This document shows positions 8,630 through 18,430 of a stretch of 64,000 bases of DNA, piece after piece. The notes beneath the pieces were generated by a model. The model was not told where the DNA came from, searched no databases, and worked only from the letters and a program-made list of their open reading frames with translations. The DNA is from Bacteroides caecigallinarum (GTDB lineage Bacteria > Bacteroidota > Bacteroidia > Bacteroidales > Bacteroidaceae). How positions within the stretch are numbered: the first letter of the stretch is position 1; every line of letters begins with the position of its first letter. The position numbers and the translations under genes are program-made. The DNA lies in the NCBI RefSeq assembly GCF_021531075.1, contig NZ_JADYTJ010000012.1, forward strand, positions 1-64,000. Reading direction: 5' to 3'.

Positions 8630-10701
8630 AATTCCTGCCCGGTGTGGGACCACACAGAGCAGAAATTCTTGAAAAGGAACTGGGTATCCGTTCCTTTAAG
8701 GACTTACTGTATCATTTCCCATACAAGTATGTAGATCGCAGTCGTATATATTATGTTTCAGAAATAGATGGTACAATGCCTTACATCCAACTTAAAGGGC
8801 AGATTCTGAGTTTCGAAACTTTAGGTGAAGGAAGACAGCGCAGGTTGGTCGCTCATTTTTCTGATGGTACAGGCGTGGCTGATCTGGTATGGTTTCAAGG
8901 ATTAAAATTTGTTACAGGAAAGTATAAGTGCAGGCAAGAGTATATTGTATTCGGCAGGCCGACTGTTTTCGGAGGTAGGGTGAATATTGCTCATCCGGAT
9001 ATTGAAAGAGCCGATGAAGTAACGCTCTCGTCTATGGGACTCAGACCGTATTATAATACTACAGAGAGAATGAAGCGCATGAATATATCATCGGGCGCGA
9101 TAGAAAAACTCATGGCTACTCTCTTCAGTGTGGTAGGGGATGATATTAATGAAGAAACATTGAGTCCCGGTATAGTATCTGCACATGGATTGATGCCGAT
9201 TGCAGAAGCTTTGCGTAATGTACATTTCCCGCGGAATCCGGAAGTGCTTAGGCGTGCACAATACAGACTGAAGTTCGAGGAATTGTTCTACATACAACTT
9301 AATATCTTGCGTTATTCACGTGAGAGAAGAAACCGTTTTGGTGGTATTGTTTTCAGCAGGGTGGATGAAAATTTCAACACTTTTTATTCTGAATATTTAC
9401 CTTTCAGTCTTACGGGAGCACAGAAACGTGTGGTTCGTGAGATGCGTCGCGACATGGGTAGTGGACGGCAGATGAATCGTTTGCTGCAGGGAGATGTGGG
9501 GAGTGGAAAGACTCTTGTAGCACTATTGGCAATGCTTATTGCGCTTGATAATGGATGTCAGGCGTGCATGATGGCTCCTACTGAGATTCTGGCGTCGCAA
9601 CATTACGAGACATTGTGTCGTTTTCTTGCCGGGATGAATGTAAGGGTGGAATTACTTACAGGTTCTGTCAAAGGAAAAAAACGCGAGACAATACTCGGAG
9701 ATCTTATGGCAGGTACTGTGAATATACTTGTGGGAACACATGCTGTGATAGAGGATACGGTGGAGTTTGCATCTTTGGGATTGGTGATTATAGATGAACA
9801 ACATCGCTTTGGGGTGGAGCAGAGAGCCAGACTGTGGGCCAAAAACAAGATTTTACCACATGTGCTGGTTATGACGGCTACTCCTATTCCACGTACACTG
9901 GCTATGACGCTTTATGGCGATCTGGATGTGTCTGTAATAGATGAGTTGCCTCCCGGCAGAAAACCTGTTACTACCGTGCACCGTTTTGAAAGTATGAGGG
10001 CTTCTATGTATGAGTTTGTGCGTGGACAGTTACGTATGGGGCGTCAGGCGTATATCGTCTATCCGCTGATACAGGAGAGCGAGAAGATGGATATTAAAAA
10101 CCTCGAGGATGGATATGCTACCGTGTGTAACGTGTTCCCTGAATATAAAGTAAGTCGTGTACATGGGAAGATGAAACCGGTGGAGAAGGATGAGGAAATG
10201 CGTCGTTTTGTATGTTGTGAAACACAGATTATGGTTGCAACTACAGTGATAGAAGTAGGTGTTAATGTTCCTAATGCATCAGTAATGGTTATAGAAAATG
10301 CCGAACGTTTCGGACTTTCTCAGTTGCATCAGCTTCGTGGAAGAGTAGGTAGAGGGGGCGATCAGTCTTATTGTATTCTAATGACAGGATATAAGCTGTC
10401 GGAAGAAACTCGCAAAAGGATTCAGATAATGGTTGATACAAACGATGGCTTTGAAATAGCTGAAGCAGACTTGAAATTACGTGGCCCCGGCGATATAGAG
10501 GGAACTCAGCAGAGTGGGGTGGCTTTCGACTTGAAAATTGCAAATCTGGCACGCGACGGGCAGCTGTTGCAGTATGTGCGTAATGTCGCGGAACGTATTA
10601 TCGATGACGATCCGCAAGCCGTAAAACCTGAGAATGCTGTGGTGTGGCGACATCTGGCGGAAATCAGGACACGCAGTGTTGATTGGTCTGCAATATCATA
10701 A
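8605..10701 (+). CDS. recG: ATP-dependent DNA helicase RecG
   Basis: Branch-migration helicase that remodels stalled forks and Holliday junctions. An N-terminal wedge/OB domain (about residues 1-260) begins '[16 protein letters not shown]'. The superfamily 2 motor follows, with Walker A 'GDVGSGKT' near residue 300, DEQH-box 'IIDEQHRFG', 'TATPIPRT', and motif VI 'QLRGRVGRG'. '[17 protein letters not shown]' is the typical RecG C-terminal block. ATG 8605 gives 698 residues; an in-frame GTG at 8599 is less likely. The start lies inside ispD, an unusually long 25-bp overlap. The gene ends the pdxJ-side transcription block. Confidence 0.96.
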   Translation: MSLSSRDIKFLPGVGPHRAEILEKELGIRSFKDLLYHFPYKYVDRSRIYYVSEIDGTMPYIQLKGQILSFETLGEGRQRRLVAHFSDGTGVADLVWFQGLKFVTGKYKCRQEYIVFGRPTVFGGRVNIAHPDIERADEVTLSSMGLRPYYNTTERMKRMNISSGAIEKLMATLFSVVGDDINEETLSPGIVSAHGLMPIAEALRNVHFPRNPEVLRRAQYRLKFEELFYIQLNILRYSRERRNRFGGIVFSRVDENFNTFYSEYLPFSLTGAQKRVVREMRRDMGSGRQMNRLLQGDVGSGKTLVALLAMLIALDNGCQACMMAPTEILASQHYETLCRFLAGMNVRVELLTGSVKGKKRETILGDLMAGTVNILVGTHAVIEDTVEFASLGLVIIDEQHRFGVEQRARLWAKNKILPHVLVMTATPIPRTLAMTLYGDLDVSVIDELPPGRKPVTTVHRFESMRASMYEFVRGQLRMGRQAYIVYPLIQESEKMDIKNLEDGYATVCNVFPEYKVSRVHGKMKPVEKDEEMRRFVCCETQIMVATTVIEVGVNVPNASVMVIENAERFGLSQLHQLRGRVGRGGDQSYCILMTGYKLSEETRKRIQIMVDTNDGFEIAEADLKLRGPGDIEGTQQSGVAFDLKIANLARDGQLLQYVRNVAERIIDDDPQAVKPENAVVWRHLAEIRTRSVDWSAIS

Positions 10702-10723
10702 AAAAATATATTTGTGGGGCGCG

Positions 10724-10772
10724 ATGTAACATACAGCAAAGTTTTTGTTACATTCCGTCTTCCCCATGTAAC
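10724..10772. promoter_or_regulatory. Three ATGTAAC motifs upstream of the xylan cluster
   Basis: ATGTAAC occurs at 10724-10730 and 10766-10772 (42 bp apart) with an inverted copy, GTTACAT, at 10747-10753. They sit 50-100 bp before the -7-like box of the cluster, a typical place for an activator. Two more copies, 21 bp apart, occur at 18601-18607 and 18622-18628. A regulator-binding role is inference. Confidence 0.4.
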
Positions 10773-10824
10773 CTCTCACAAACCCTTTGTATCATACGGA
10801 CAATCCTCTGCCACGGGTTTTAGC

Positions 10825-10832
10825 TATCTTTG
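10825..10832 (+). promoter_or_regulatory. Probable -7 box of the xylan cluster promoter
   Basis: TATCTTTG lies 20 bp before the esterase ATG. No TTG is found at the expected -33 spacing, which fits a promoter needing an activator. Confidence 0.5.
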
Positions 10833-10851
10833 CCTTAAATAAAATATTATC

Positions 10852-12471
10852 ATGAAGACACATAGTTTATATTCTGTTATTACCGCTCTGCTATGGATGG
10901 TGGCACCGCTGTCCGGAATTGTGGCAGGGGTGAGGATGTCCCCTCTGTTTGCCGATGGCATGGTGCTTCAACGCGGACGCGTGGTGGAGATAGGCGGATG
11001 GGCGGATCCGGGAGAGAAAATCAGTTTCAGTATGGCAGGCACGAACAGCACTGTATATGCCGACAGCCTTGGCCGATGGACCGTAAGGCTTCAGCCTATG
11101 AAGGCAGGTGGGCCGTATGTGATGAAGGTGAACGATGTTACCTTGAGGGATGTGTTGGTGGGCGATGTGTTTCTGTGCTCAGGACAGTCGAACATGGAAC
11201 TCACTGTGGCCAGGGTGATGGACAGGTTTGCCGACGAAGTGAACGGATATGAGAACACGCGCGTGAGGTATCTCAAGGTGCCTTATGCATGGCGTTTCGA
11301 TAATCCGGCAGACAGCATACGCCGCGAGCCCTGGAAGGCTATGACGGAGCGAAACGTGCCGGGATTCTCGGCCTTGTGTTATTTCTTCGGCAGATTGCTG
11401 CAGGAGCGCACGGGTGTGCCGGTGGGTATTGTGAATGCCAGTTGGGGTGGCACGCCGGTGGAGGCATGGACCGGCGAGGATGCGCTGAAGGATTTCCCCG
11501 AATATATAAATCTGAAATCAATGTATGAGAACAAACAGCTGACGGACGAGATTACGCGTATGGAACGTTTGCGCTCGGCGCAGTGGGGCAGGCAGCTGTA
11601 CATGACCGATCCTGGTATTCATGCTCCTGTACCCTGGTATGCGGCTGATATGGACGACAGCAGCTGGCAGAGGGTGGATATGTTCTCGCCATCATGGGCT
11701 ATGCGCCGGGGGCGTCCGGCAGCAGGTTCGCATTGGCTCAGAAAGGATTTCACACTGACGGCACAGATGGCGCAGGGCGAGGCTGTGTTGCGCCTGGGGT
11801 GCATGGTGGATGCAGACTCGGTGTATGTGAATGGCCGTCTGGTGGGCTCTACAGGCTATCAGTATCCTCCACGCATATATAAGGTGCCTGCCGGATTGCT
11901 CCGCGAGGGTAGGAATCAGGTCACCATACGCCTGGTGAGTTATGGTGGAAAGCCGTCGTTCGTACGCGAGAAGCCTTACAAAATTATATGTCGTGGCGGT
12001 GAAGTGTCGCTGGAGGGAGAGTGGAAACACTGTGCCGGGGCACAGATGCCGTCGGCTCCACAGTCCACGTCTTTTCAGAATATGCCAACGGGACTTTATA
12101 ATGGCATGATTTATCCACTCAGAGACTACACGTTCAAGGGGGTGGCATGGTATCAGGGCGAATCGAATGTGGGACGCTGGAATGAATATGCAGCCTTGCT
12201 CTGTGCGATGATGAAGGACTGGCGATGTACTTTCGGCGATAATCTTCCTTTTTATATAATAGAACTTGCCGATTTCCTTGCTCCTGAAGATCCTGGCAGA
12301 AAGGCGTGGGCTGAGATGAGAAAGCAGCAGGCTATGGCGGCACAGCAGGATGGCAATGCTACTCTGATAAAGAACAGCGATACGGGTGAATGGAATGATA
12401 TCCATCCGCTGGACAAGAAAACGCCGGCAGAAAGACTGGTCAGAGCTGTACTCTCTTCTCTTAATGAATAA
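10852..12471 (+). CDS. Secreted SGNH-family carbohydrate acetylesterase (sialate O-acetylesterase-like; probable acetylxylan esterase)
   Basis: It is predicted to remove acetyl groups from xylan or xylo-oligosaccharides. The sialate-esterase family label comes from fold similarity, while the xylanase neighbours point to xylan. Signal peptide about residues 1-25. The nucleophile lies in 'LCSGQSNME' (Ser113), block III is 'VAWYQGESN', and the Asp/His pair is in 'NDIHP' (Asp516, His518). A beta-sandwich domain is inserted at about 230-390 ('HWLRKDFTL', 'VYVNGRLVG'). The protein stops only 21 residues after His518, which looks short, and its last codons (LNE-stop) fall inside an intergenic repeat that also ends nuoI. 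It is the first gene of the cluster, 53 bp before the symporter gene. Confidence 0.85.
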   Translation: MKTHSLYSVITALLWMVAPLSGIVAGVRMSPLFADGMVLQRGRVVEIGGWADPGEKISFSMAGTNSTVYADSLGRWTVRLQPMKAGGPYVMKVNDVTLRDVLVGDVFLCSGQSNMELTVARVMDRFADEVNGYENTRVRYLKVPYAWRFDNPADSIRREPWKAMTERNVPGFSALCYFFGRLLQERTGVPVGIVNASWGGTPVEAWTGEDALKDFPEYINLKSMYENKQLTDEITRMERLRSAQWGRQLYMTDPGIHAPVPWYAADMDDSSWQRVDMFSPSWAMRRGRPAAGSHWLRKDFTLTAQMAQGEAVLRLGCMVDADSVYVNGRLVGSTGYQYPPRIYKVPAGLLREGRNQVTIRLVSYGGKPSFVREKPYKIICRGGEVSLEGEWKHCAGAQMPSAPQSTSFQNMPTGLYNGMIYPLRDYTFKGVAWYQGESNVGRWNEYAALLCAMMKDWRCTFGDNLPFYIIELADFLAPEDPGRKAWAEMRKQQAMAAQQDGNATLIKNSDTGEWNDIHPLDKKTPAERLVRAVLSSLNE

Positions 12472-12524
12472 TTAAGAATTAAGAATTCAAAACTTAAAAC
12501 TAAAAAACTAATAACCTCACACTC
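12463..12524. repeat. AT-rich intergenic leader repeat (ATGAATAATTAA edge plus ACTTAAAACTAAAAAACT)
   Basis: ATGAATAATTAAGAATTAAG at the esterase stop codon matches the edge of repeats in the nuo operon (49145-49172, 50870-50902). It runs into ACTTAAAACTAAAAAACT just before the symporter ATG. The repeat supplies the stop codon of the esterase gene. Confidence 0.6.
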
Positions 12525-14018
12525 ATGAATATTCTTAACAAAAAAGTGTCCATGGCCGAGAAGGTAGGCTACGGACTGGGAGACTGCTCGGCAAACCTCG
12601 TCTTCCAGATGATGATGATTTATCAGACAAAGTTTTATACCGATGTGTTCGGGTTGGAGGGTGCCATAGCCGGCACCGTGATGCTCGTGGCACGCATAGT
12701 GGATGCGTTTGTGGATCCCACTGTGGGTATTATCTCCGACAGAACCAACACTCGCTGGGGAAAGTATCGCCCGTGGGTGCTATGGACCGCACTGCCATTT
12801 ATGGTGTTCTATGTGCTGGCGTTCTATAACCCCGGCATCGAGGATAAAGGGCTTGTGGCTCTGTATGCCACTATATCGTACACTTTGCTCATGACTATGT
12901 ACTCTTTCAACAACACTCCTTATTCTTCATTGGGAGGAGTGATGTCGGCCGATATAAAAGAACGTACCAGTATCACTTCGGTGAGGTTCGTATTCTCCAC
13001 CATAGCGCAGTTCGTGGTGCAGGGACTTACTCTCCCACTGGTGAGCAAGTTCTCAGAGGGAGCGGACAAGGCGCACGGATGGCTGTGCACCGTCTCGCTG
13101 TTTGCAGCTGTGGGACTGGTGTTCCTGCTCGTGGTGTTCTTCTCTAGCAAGGAGCGTATCACTCCTCCGGCAGGACAGAAGAATGACACCCGCCAGGATA
13201 TAAAGGATGTGCTTGGCAGTGTGCCTTGGAAGGCGATGTTCGTACTTACCCTCTTCGTCTTTATTACCCTGGCCATGTGGGGAAGTGCCATGAATTACTA
13301 CTTCGAGAATTATGTGGACCCGGTGGCTTTGTATGCTTTCCTGGATAATATAGGATTGGCTTCGGCCGAGGTATCCGACTCTTGGGGATATACCGTGCTC
13401 AATGCCTTTGGACTGATTGTGAACTCGCCTGATAAGGCTTACGAGGTAGGTTTCGGCGTGTTTAATATGCTGGGTGCGCTGGTTCAGTTCTTCGGCGTGA
13501 TTTTCCTGTCGGAATATCTGGCAGCCAAGTATGGCAAGAAACGTACGTTCATAGTGTGTCTTGCTCTCACTGCAGTATTCACAGCCATGTTCTATTTCCC
13601 TGCCAGGGACAACATCGGATTTATGTTTGCACTTAACTTCCTTAAGAGTCTGGCTTATGCACCTACTGTTCCTCTGCTTTGGGCTATGATAGCCGATGTG
13701 GCCGATCATTCGGAATATGTCCACTATCGCCGTGCCACAGGCTTCGTGTTTGCCGGAGTGGTGTTCGCCCTAAAGGCAGGCTTGGGTGTTGGAGGTGCCA
13801 TCCTTGGTTTCCTGTTGTCCGGCTTCGGGTATGTGTCCGGCGCGGGTGTGGCACAGACGGAATCTGCAGTGAACGGTATCGTACTTTCTTCAAGTATCAT
13901 CCCGGCAGCATGTTTCTTCGTGGGAGTGATAGCACTCTTCTTCTATCCTATCAGTAAGGAATATAACGAAAAGATGCAAGCAGAACTGAAAATCAGAAGA
14001 AGCCGAAACGACTACTAA
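12525..14018 (+). CDS. GPH-family (glycoside-pentoside-hexuronide) sodium/sugar symporter, XynD-like
   Basis: Inner-membrane transporter predicted to import xylo-oligosaccharides or their products with a cation. It begins 'KVSMAEKVGYGLGDCSANLVFQ', the N-terminal signature of the GPH family, followed by 'DAFVDPTVGIISDRTNTRWGKYRPW', the conserved loop between helices 2 and 3. About 12 hydrophobic segments follow in 497 residues. It lies between the esterase and the GH10 xylanase, matching the permease of the known Prevotella xylan clusters. Substrate is inferred from context. A segment near 290-320 (DNIGLASAEVSDSWGYTVLNAFG) expands a loop compared with melibiose permease. Confidence 0.9.
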   Translation: MNILNKKVSMAEKVGYGLGDCSANLVFQMMMIYQTKFYTDVFGLEGAIAGTVMLVARIVDAFVDPTVGIISDRTNTRWGKYRPWVLWTALPFMVFYVLAFYNPGIEDKGLVALYATISYTLLMTMYSFNNTPYSSLGGVMSADIKERTSITSVRFVFSTIAQFVVQGLTLPLVSKFSEGADKAHGWLCTVSLFAAVGLVFLLVVFFSSKERITPPAGQKNDTRQDIKDVLGSVPWKAMFVLTLFVFITLAMWGSAMNYYFENYVDPVALYAFLDNIGLASAEVSDSWGYTVLNAFGLIVNSPDKAYEVGFGVFNMLGALVQFFGVIFLSEYLAAKYGKKRTFIVCLALTAVFTAMFYFPARDNIGFMFALNFLKSLAYAPTVPLLWAMIADVADHSEYVHYRRATGFVFAGVVFALKAGLGVGGAILGFLLSGFGYVSGAGVAQTESAVNGIVLSSSIIPAACFFVGVIALFFYPISKEYNEKMQAELKIRRSRNDY

Positions 14019-14058
14019 CAACTAAAAACCAACAACTAACAACTAAAAACTCATACTC
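14019..14058. repeat. AACTAACAACTAAAAACT leader repeat before the GH10 gene
   Basis: Three near-tandem copies of ACAACTAAAAAC end 10 bp before the ATG. The same motif precedes the GH43 gene and several nuo genes. Confidence 0.6.
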
Positions 14059-15177
14059 ATGAAATTCAAAAACATTTTTGCCGCGTCAGTTTGCGGTGCC
14101 ATGATGGCAGCTTGTGCAGGAAACTCTGCAGATGTAACTGTAGAAAAAGGGCTTAAAGATGCCGTAGGCGACAAGTTCCTTATCGGAACAGCACTTAACG
14201 TATGGCAGTCTGGTGGTATTGATACTTCGGCAGTGAAGATTGTGAAACGACACTTTAATGCCATTGTTGCAGAAAATTGCATGAAGATGGAGGAAGTGCA
14301 TCCGGCGGATGGAGTGTATGACTTCAAGGAAGCCGACAAGTTTGTCAACTTCGGTATTGAGAACGGACTGACTGTGATAGGTCACTGTCTGATATGGCAC
14401 TCACAGTGTCCCAAGTGGTTCTTCCTCGATGAAAAAGGAAATACTGTTTCACCGGAAGTGCTTAAGCAGAGAATGAAAGAGCACATCACTACAGTGGTTA
14501 CCAGATATAAAGGAAAAATTAAGGGATGGGATGTGGTGAACGAAGCCATTGTGGAAGATGGTTCGTACCGCAAAAGCAAGTTCTATGAGATTTTGGGCGA
14601 GGAGTTCATCCCATTGGCATTCCAGTATGCTCACGAGGCTGACCCGGACGTGGAACTTTATTATAACGACTACGGCATGAATGTGAAGGGCAGACGCGAC
14701 GGCGTGGTGAAGATGGTGAACCGGCTCAAGGAACGTGGATTGCGCATCGATGCCGTTGGTATGCAAGGACACATGGGAATGGATTATCCTGATATAAAGG
14801 AATTTGAAGAGAGTATGCTTGCTTTTGCAGCTACCGGCGTGAAAGTAATGATTACTGAATGGGACATGAGTGCACTGCCTACAGCACGTCAGAGTGCCAA
14901 TATCTCGGATACCGTGGCGTTCAAGAAATCTCTCAACCCTTATCCGGAAGCATTGCCAGACTCGGTAAACAAGGCCTGGAATGACAGAATGATGCAGTTC
15001 TTCAATCTATTTGAGAAACATGCCGACATCGTTACACGCGTCACAGCATGGGGAGTGAGCGATGGCGATTCGTGGAAAAACAACTTCCCGGTGAAAGGTA
15101 GAAAGGATTATGCATTGCTGTTTGACCGTAACTATCAGCCTAAAGAATTCGTAAAAGAAATTATTAACAGGGACTAG
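14059..15177 (+). CDS. xynA: GH10 endo-1,4-beta-xylanase, lipoprotein
   Basis: It cleaves internal beta-1,4 bonds of xylan. A lipoprotein signal ends in MMAAC (Cys19 acylated). The residues after Cys (AGNSAD) lack a strong acidic surface-export signal, so periplasmic or outer-membrane anchoring is uncertain. The GH10 barrel is complete: '[15 protein letters not shown]', '[14 protein letters not shown]', the acid/base Glu162 in WDVVNEAI and the nucleophile Glu267 in MITEWDMS. '[12 protein letters not shown]' near the C terminus is the substrate-binding Trp segment. At 372 residues it is a single catalytic domain without the carbohydrate-binding insertion of larger Bacteroidetes GH10 enzymes. 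It is followed by a hairpin and the cytoplasmic GH43 gene. The symbol follows the similar Prevotella cluster. Confidence 0.93.
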   Translation: MKFKNIFAASVCGAMMAACAGNSADVTVEKGLKDAVGDKFLIGTALNVWQSGGIDTSAVKIVKRHFNAIVAENCMKMEEVHPADGVYDFKEADKFVNFGIENGLTVIGHCLIWHSQCPKWFFLDEKGNTVSPEVLKQRMKEHITTVVTRYKGKIKGWDVVNEAIVEDGSYRKSKFYEILGEEFIPLAFQYAHEADPDVELYYNDYGMNVKGRRDGVVKMVNRLKERGLRIDAVGMQGHMGMDYPDIKEFEESMLAFAATGVKVMITEWDMSALPTARQSANISDTVAFKKSLNPYPEALPDSVNKAWNDRMMQFFNLFEKHADIVTRVTAWGVSDGDSWKNNFPVKGRKDYALLFDRNYQPKEFVKEIINRD

Positions 15178-15219
15178 ATACTAGGAACCTAGTCAACTAG
15201 TACCTGGTGTCTAGTATCT
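15176..15219. repeat. Imperfect palindrome AGATACTAG...CTAGTATCT between GH10 and GH43 genes
   Basis: Outer arms AGATACTAG (15176-15184) and CTAGTATCT (15211-15219) are perfect complements. The interior is also CTAG-rich (ACCTAGTCAACTAGTACC), allowing nested pairing. It starts at the GH10 stop codon. Confidence 0.6.
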
Positions 15220-15229
15220 GAAAATAAAT

Positions 15230-15251
15230 AACAACTAACAACTAAAAAATC
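15230..15251. repeat. AACTAACAACTAAAAAAT leader repeat before the GH43 gene
   Basis: ACAACTAACAACTAAAAAATC directly abuts the ATG. Same motif as at 14019-14058 and in the nuo operon. Confidence 0.55.
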
Positions 15252-16250
15252 ATGAAAAAAGAAGAAAGATACCTTTTCCCTGCCGACTATATGGCAGACC
15301 CATCAGTACATGTATTCAACGGCCGTCTGTATATCTATCCTTCGCACGACCGCGAGTCCGGTATTCCTGAAAATGATAACGGTGACCATTTTGATATGAA
15401 TGATTATCATGTTCTCTCTACCGACGATGTCATGCATGGCGAAGTAACCGACCACGGTGTAGCACTGCGTGTGGCAGACATCCCTTGGGCAGGACGTCAG
15501 CTTTGGGACTGCGATGTAGCTTATAAAGACGGAAAGTATTATCTTTATTTTCCTTTGAAAGACCGTAATGACATTTTCCGTATGGGTGTAGCCATTAGTG
15601 ACAAGCCTGAAGGTCCTTTTATCCCTCAGCCTGACCCTATCCGCGGAAGTTACAGTATCGATATGGCTGTGTTCCGCGATGACGACGGCAGCCACTATAT
15701 CTATTTTGGTGGTATCTGGGGCGGACAGTTGCAGCGCTATCGTGACAACAAGGCTATCGAGAATCCTCACCTTCCTGCCGATGATGAACCGGCATTGCCT
15801 AGCCGAGTGGTTAAACTTGCCGATAATATGCTTGAGTTTGCTGAAGAACCACGTCCGGTAATAATTCTTGGAGAGGATGGAAAGCCTCTTACTGCAGGCG
15901 ACCCTCACCGTTTCTTCGAAGCTTCTTGGATGCATAAGTATAACGGCAAGTACTATCTGTCATACTCTACAGGCGACACTCATCTGTTGTGCTATGCTGT
16001 GGGGGATAATCCTTACGGACCATTTACATATCAGGGAGTTATTCTTACTCCTGTCATCGGATGGACTACCCATCACTCTATTGCCGAGTATAAAGGAAAG
16101 TGGTATCTTTTCCATCACGACTGTGTACCATCAAACGGAAAGACATGGCTTCGCAGCCTGAAGGTTGTGGAATTGGAGTATGATGCCGACGGAAAGATTA
16201 TAACTATTGAAGGAAGTGAGGATATAAGTAAGTTTGGACAGAGATATTGA
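15252..16250 (+). CDS. xynB: Cytoplasmic GH43 beta-xylosidase/exo-xylanase
   Basis: It releases xylose (or arabinose) from imported oligosaccharides. No signal peptide is present, placing it in the cytoplasm downstream of the symporter. The three GH43 acids are visible: base Asp16 in YMADPSVHVF, pKa-modulating Asp137 in SIDMAVF, and acid Glu223 in HRFFEASWMHKYNGKYYLSYS. 'GWTTHHSIAEYKGKWYLFHHD' holds the conserved metal-site His. At 332 residues it is a single five-bladed propeller without the C-terminal beta-sandwich of larger xylosidases. It corresponds to XynB of the Prevotella xylan cluster, from which the symbol is borrowed. Alpha-L-arabinofuranosidase activity is possible. Confidence 0.92.
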   Translation: MKKEERYLFPADYMADPSVHVFNGRLYIYPSHDRESGIPENDNGDHFDMNDYHVLSTDDVMHGEVTDHGVALRVADIPWAGRQLWDCDVAYKDGKYYLYFPLKDRNDIFRMGVAISDKPEGPFIPQPDPIRGSYSIDMAVFRDDDGSHYIYFGGIWGGQLQRYRDNKAIENPHLPADDEPALPSRVVKLADNMLEFAEEPRPVIILGEDGKPLTAGDPHRFFEASWMHKYNGKYYLSYSTGDTHLLCYAVGDNPYGPFTYQGVILTPVIGWTTHHSIAEYKGKWYLFHHDCVPSNGKTWLRSLKVVELEYDADGKIITIEGSEDISKFGQRY

Positions 16251-16273
16251 TAGGTTACAAGGCTTTTCTATAG

Positions 16274-16309
16274 TTGATAAGGTCTCTATCCGGAAGGCAA
16301 CCTTGTCAA
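16274..16309. repeat. CCGGATGG-centred dispersed palindrome, copy 1
   Basis: TTGATAAGGT and AACCTTGTCAA arms surround CTATCCGGAAGG. Three other copies are at 30125-30162, 42911-42946 and 48488-48524. This copy is between the GH43 and GH67 genes. Confidence 0.7.
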
Positions 16310-16322
16310 TTTAAAATTATAT

Positions 16323-16379
16323 GACATAAGTACATAAGAACATATACAAGTAAAAAATCTGTTCTTTTGTTCTTTTGTC
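16323..16379. repeat. GACATAAGTACA dispersed palindrome, copy 1
   Basis: GACATAAGTACATAAGAACA pairs with TGTTCTTTTGTTCTTTTGTC. The second copy lies before pyrH (34490-34566). This one starts 14 bp after the CCGGATGG-type element. Confidence 0.65.
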
Positions 16380-16411
16380 AAAAAATATATTCACAAGCTT
16401 AACACTTTTTC

Positions 16412-18430
16412 ATGCTGAAACGAATATTATTAGCTTTGTTTATATGCACTGCAGCGCTGCCATCCCATGCCGAGGACGGCAGCCGTCTGTGGTTGCGCTA
16501 TGACACTGTGTCCGTCTGTCCACAGATAGAAAATGATGTAGAATCACCCACCATGCGCATTGCCGTGAACGAGCTGTCAACCTTCTGGCATGGAGGTAAA
16601 GTCTCACTACAGCTAATGGCAGATGATAAATACTACTCTCTGGGCAAAGACGGATATACCATTACTGCAAAGGACAATGTTATAACCTTGCGTTCACTTT
16701 CCGAAACAGGACTTCTTTATGCAGTCTATCATCTGTTGCGCTTGCAGGCCTCAGGAAAAGACTGTTCTGCTTTGGATATCTGCGAGAAACCGATGAACGA
16801 TATTCGCATACTTAATCATTGGGATAATCCCGACGGAACCATTGAACGAGGATATGCCGGACGTTCACTATGGAAATGGGATGAGCTGCCTGCCACCCTC
16901 TCGCCAAGGTATGCAGAATACGCTCGTGCCAATGCATCAATAGGAATTAATGGCACTGTGCTGAATAATGTCAATGCCTCACCAGATGTCCTTTCGTACG
17001 ACAATCTGAAAAAAATCAAGGCATTGGCAGACCTCTTCCGCCCTTACGGGATAAAAGTCTACTTGTCTGTGAATTTTGCTACACCGATGAAACTCGGCGG
17101 ACTTACCACAGCCGACCCACTAGACAAGAAAGTGGCTGACTGGTGGAAAATGAAGGTGCATGAAGTGTATTCATTGATTCCAGATTTCGGTGGATTTCTT
17201 GTTAAAGCCAATTCCGAAGGACAACCTGGCCCGTGCGATTATAACCGTACTCATGCTGAGGGAGCTAACATGCTGGCTTCTGCTATGAAACCTTATGGAG
17301 GTATCGTGATGTGGCGAGCCTTTGTCTACAGTCCTACGGATGATGACCGTGCCAAGCAGGCATATCTTGAGTTCAAACCTTTGGACGGTAAGTTCCTTGA
17401 CAATGTCATTGTTCAAGTCAAGAACGGACCTATCGACTTCCAGCCACGCGAACCATACAGTCCGCTTTTCGGTGCTATGCCCCATACCCGGCTAATGGTA
17501 GAGTTTCAGGTCACACAAGAGTACCTGGGACACTCCAACCATCTGGCATACCTCGCCCCCATGTGGAAAGAGTTCTATCAGTACTTTCCCCCATCGGCTA
17601 TGCGCGCGGCCGCCGGAGTGGCAAACATAGGCGACGACACCAACTGGTGCGGAAACGACCTGGCACAGTCCAACTGGTATGCTTTCGGCCGTTTGGCATG
17701 GAATCCCGCGCTCACATCTCAGGAAATTGCAGAAGAGTGGCTGGCACAGACATTTACTACTGACAGACGTTTCCTTCGCCCTATGACTGAAGTTATGCTG
17801 CAAAGCCGTGAGGCCGTGGTAGACTATATGATGCCGCTCGGTCTGCATCATATATTTGCCTGGGGACATCATTATGGCCCTGAACCTTGGTGTGAGATAG
17901 AAGGTGCACGTCCTGACTGGCTCCCTACATACTATCATCGTGCTGATATCGAAGGCTTAGGTTTCGACCGTACCACAGAGGGTAGCGATGCCGTTTCGCA
18001 GTATCCTGATTCTCTGGCTGCAGTATTAAATAATATTGATATTTGTCCTGAGGAATTCATTCTATGGTTTCATCATGTTCCGTGGAAGTATGAAATGAAG
18101 TCCGGGCGTACTATGTGGGATGAACTTTGTATGCACTATCAGCATGGTGTGGATGCAGTACGAAGTTTTCGTGATACATGGACTGCCATGTCACCTTACG
18201 TGGATGCTGAACGTCATGCCGCTGTGTTGCATCGTTTTGAGATACAGGCATCAGATGCAGTATGGTGGAAAGACGCCTGCCTGGAGTATTTCCGCACATT
18301 CTCACATATGAAATATCCAAAGGGAGTGGAGAAACCCCATTTCAGTTTGAAGAAATTGAAGAAAGTAAATCTCCCAATAGATAATTATACTTGTCCGTCT
18401 GCAGAGATGCTCCCCGGATTCAAGAAATAA
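16412..18430 (+). CDS. GH67 alpha-glucuronidase, secreted
   Basis: It removes (4-O-methyl-)alpha-D-glucuronic acid from the non-reducing end of xylo-oligosaccharides. Signal peptide about residues 1-20 (ending LPSHA), so periplasmic. The GH67 blocks are present: 'LNHWDNPDGTIERGYAGRS' near 134, 'PDFGGFLVKANSEGQPGP' with catalytic acid Glu269, 'GGIVMWRAFVY', Asp342 in GPIDFQPREP and Glu370 in VTQEYLG. The Glu-Asp-Glu spacing (73 and 28 residues) equals that of characterised GH67 enzymes. Length 672 is normal. It is the last gene of the cluster, 161 bp after GH43 with two palindromic repeats in between, and is followed by a remnant GH43 tail. Confidence 0.94.
   Translation: MLKRILLALFICTAALPSHAEDGSRLWLRYDTVSVCPQIENDVESPTMRIAVNELSTFWHGGKVSLQLMADDKYYSLGKDGYTITAKDNVITLRSLSETGLLYAVYHLLRLQASGKDCSALDICEKPMNDIRILNHWDNPDGTIERGYAGRSLWKWDELPATLSPRYAEYARANASIGINGTVLNNVNASPDVLSYDNLKKIKALADLFRPYGIKVYLSVNFATPMKLGGLTTADPLDKKVADWWKMKVHEVYSLIPDFGGFLVKANSEGQPGPCDYNRTHAEGANMLASAMKPYGGIVMWRAFVYSPTDDDRAKQAYLEFKPLDGKFLDNVIVQVKNGPIDFQPREPYSPLFGAMPHTRLMVEFQVTQEYLGHSNHLAYLAPMWKEFYQYFPPSAMRAAAGVANIGDDTNWCGNDLAQSNWYAFGRLAWNPALTSQEIAEEWLAQTFTTDRRFLRPMTEVMLQSREAVVDYMMPLGLHHIFAWGHHYGPEPWCEIEGARPDWLPTYYHRADIEGLGFDRTTEGSDAVSQYPDSLAAVLNNIDICPEEFILWFHHVPWKYEMKSGRTMWDELCMHYQHGVDAVRSFRDTWTAMSPYVDAERHAAVLHRFEIQASDAVWWKDACLEYFRTFSHMKYPKGVEKPHFSLKKLKKVNLPIDNYTCPSAEMLPGFKK

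Noticed and set aside
12920-13724. Minus-strand open frames of 123 and 223 codons opposite the sugar symporter gene
   Set aside because: Antisense shadows of a membrane-protein gene; no recognisable domain.
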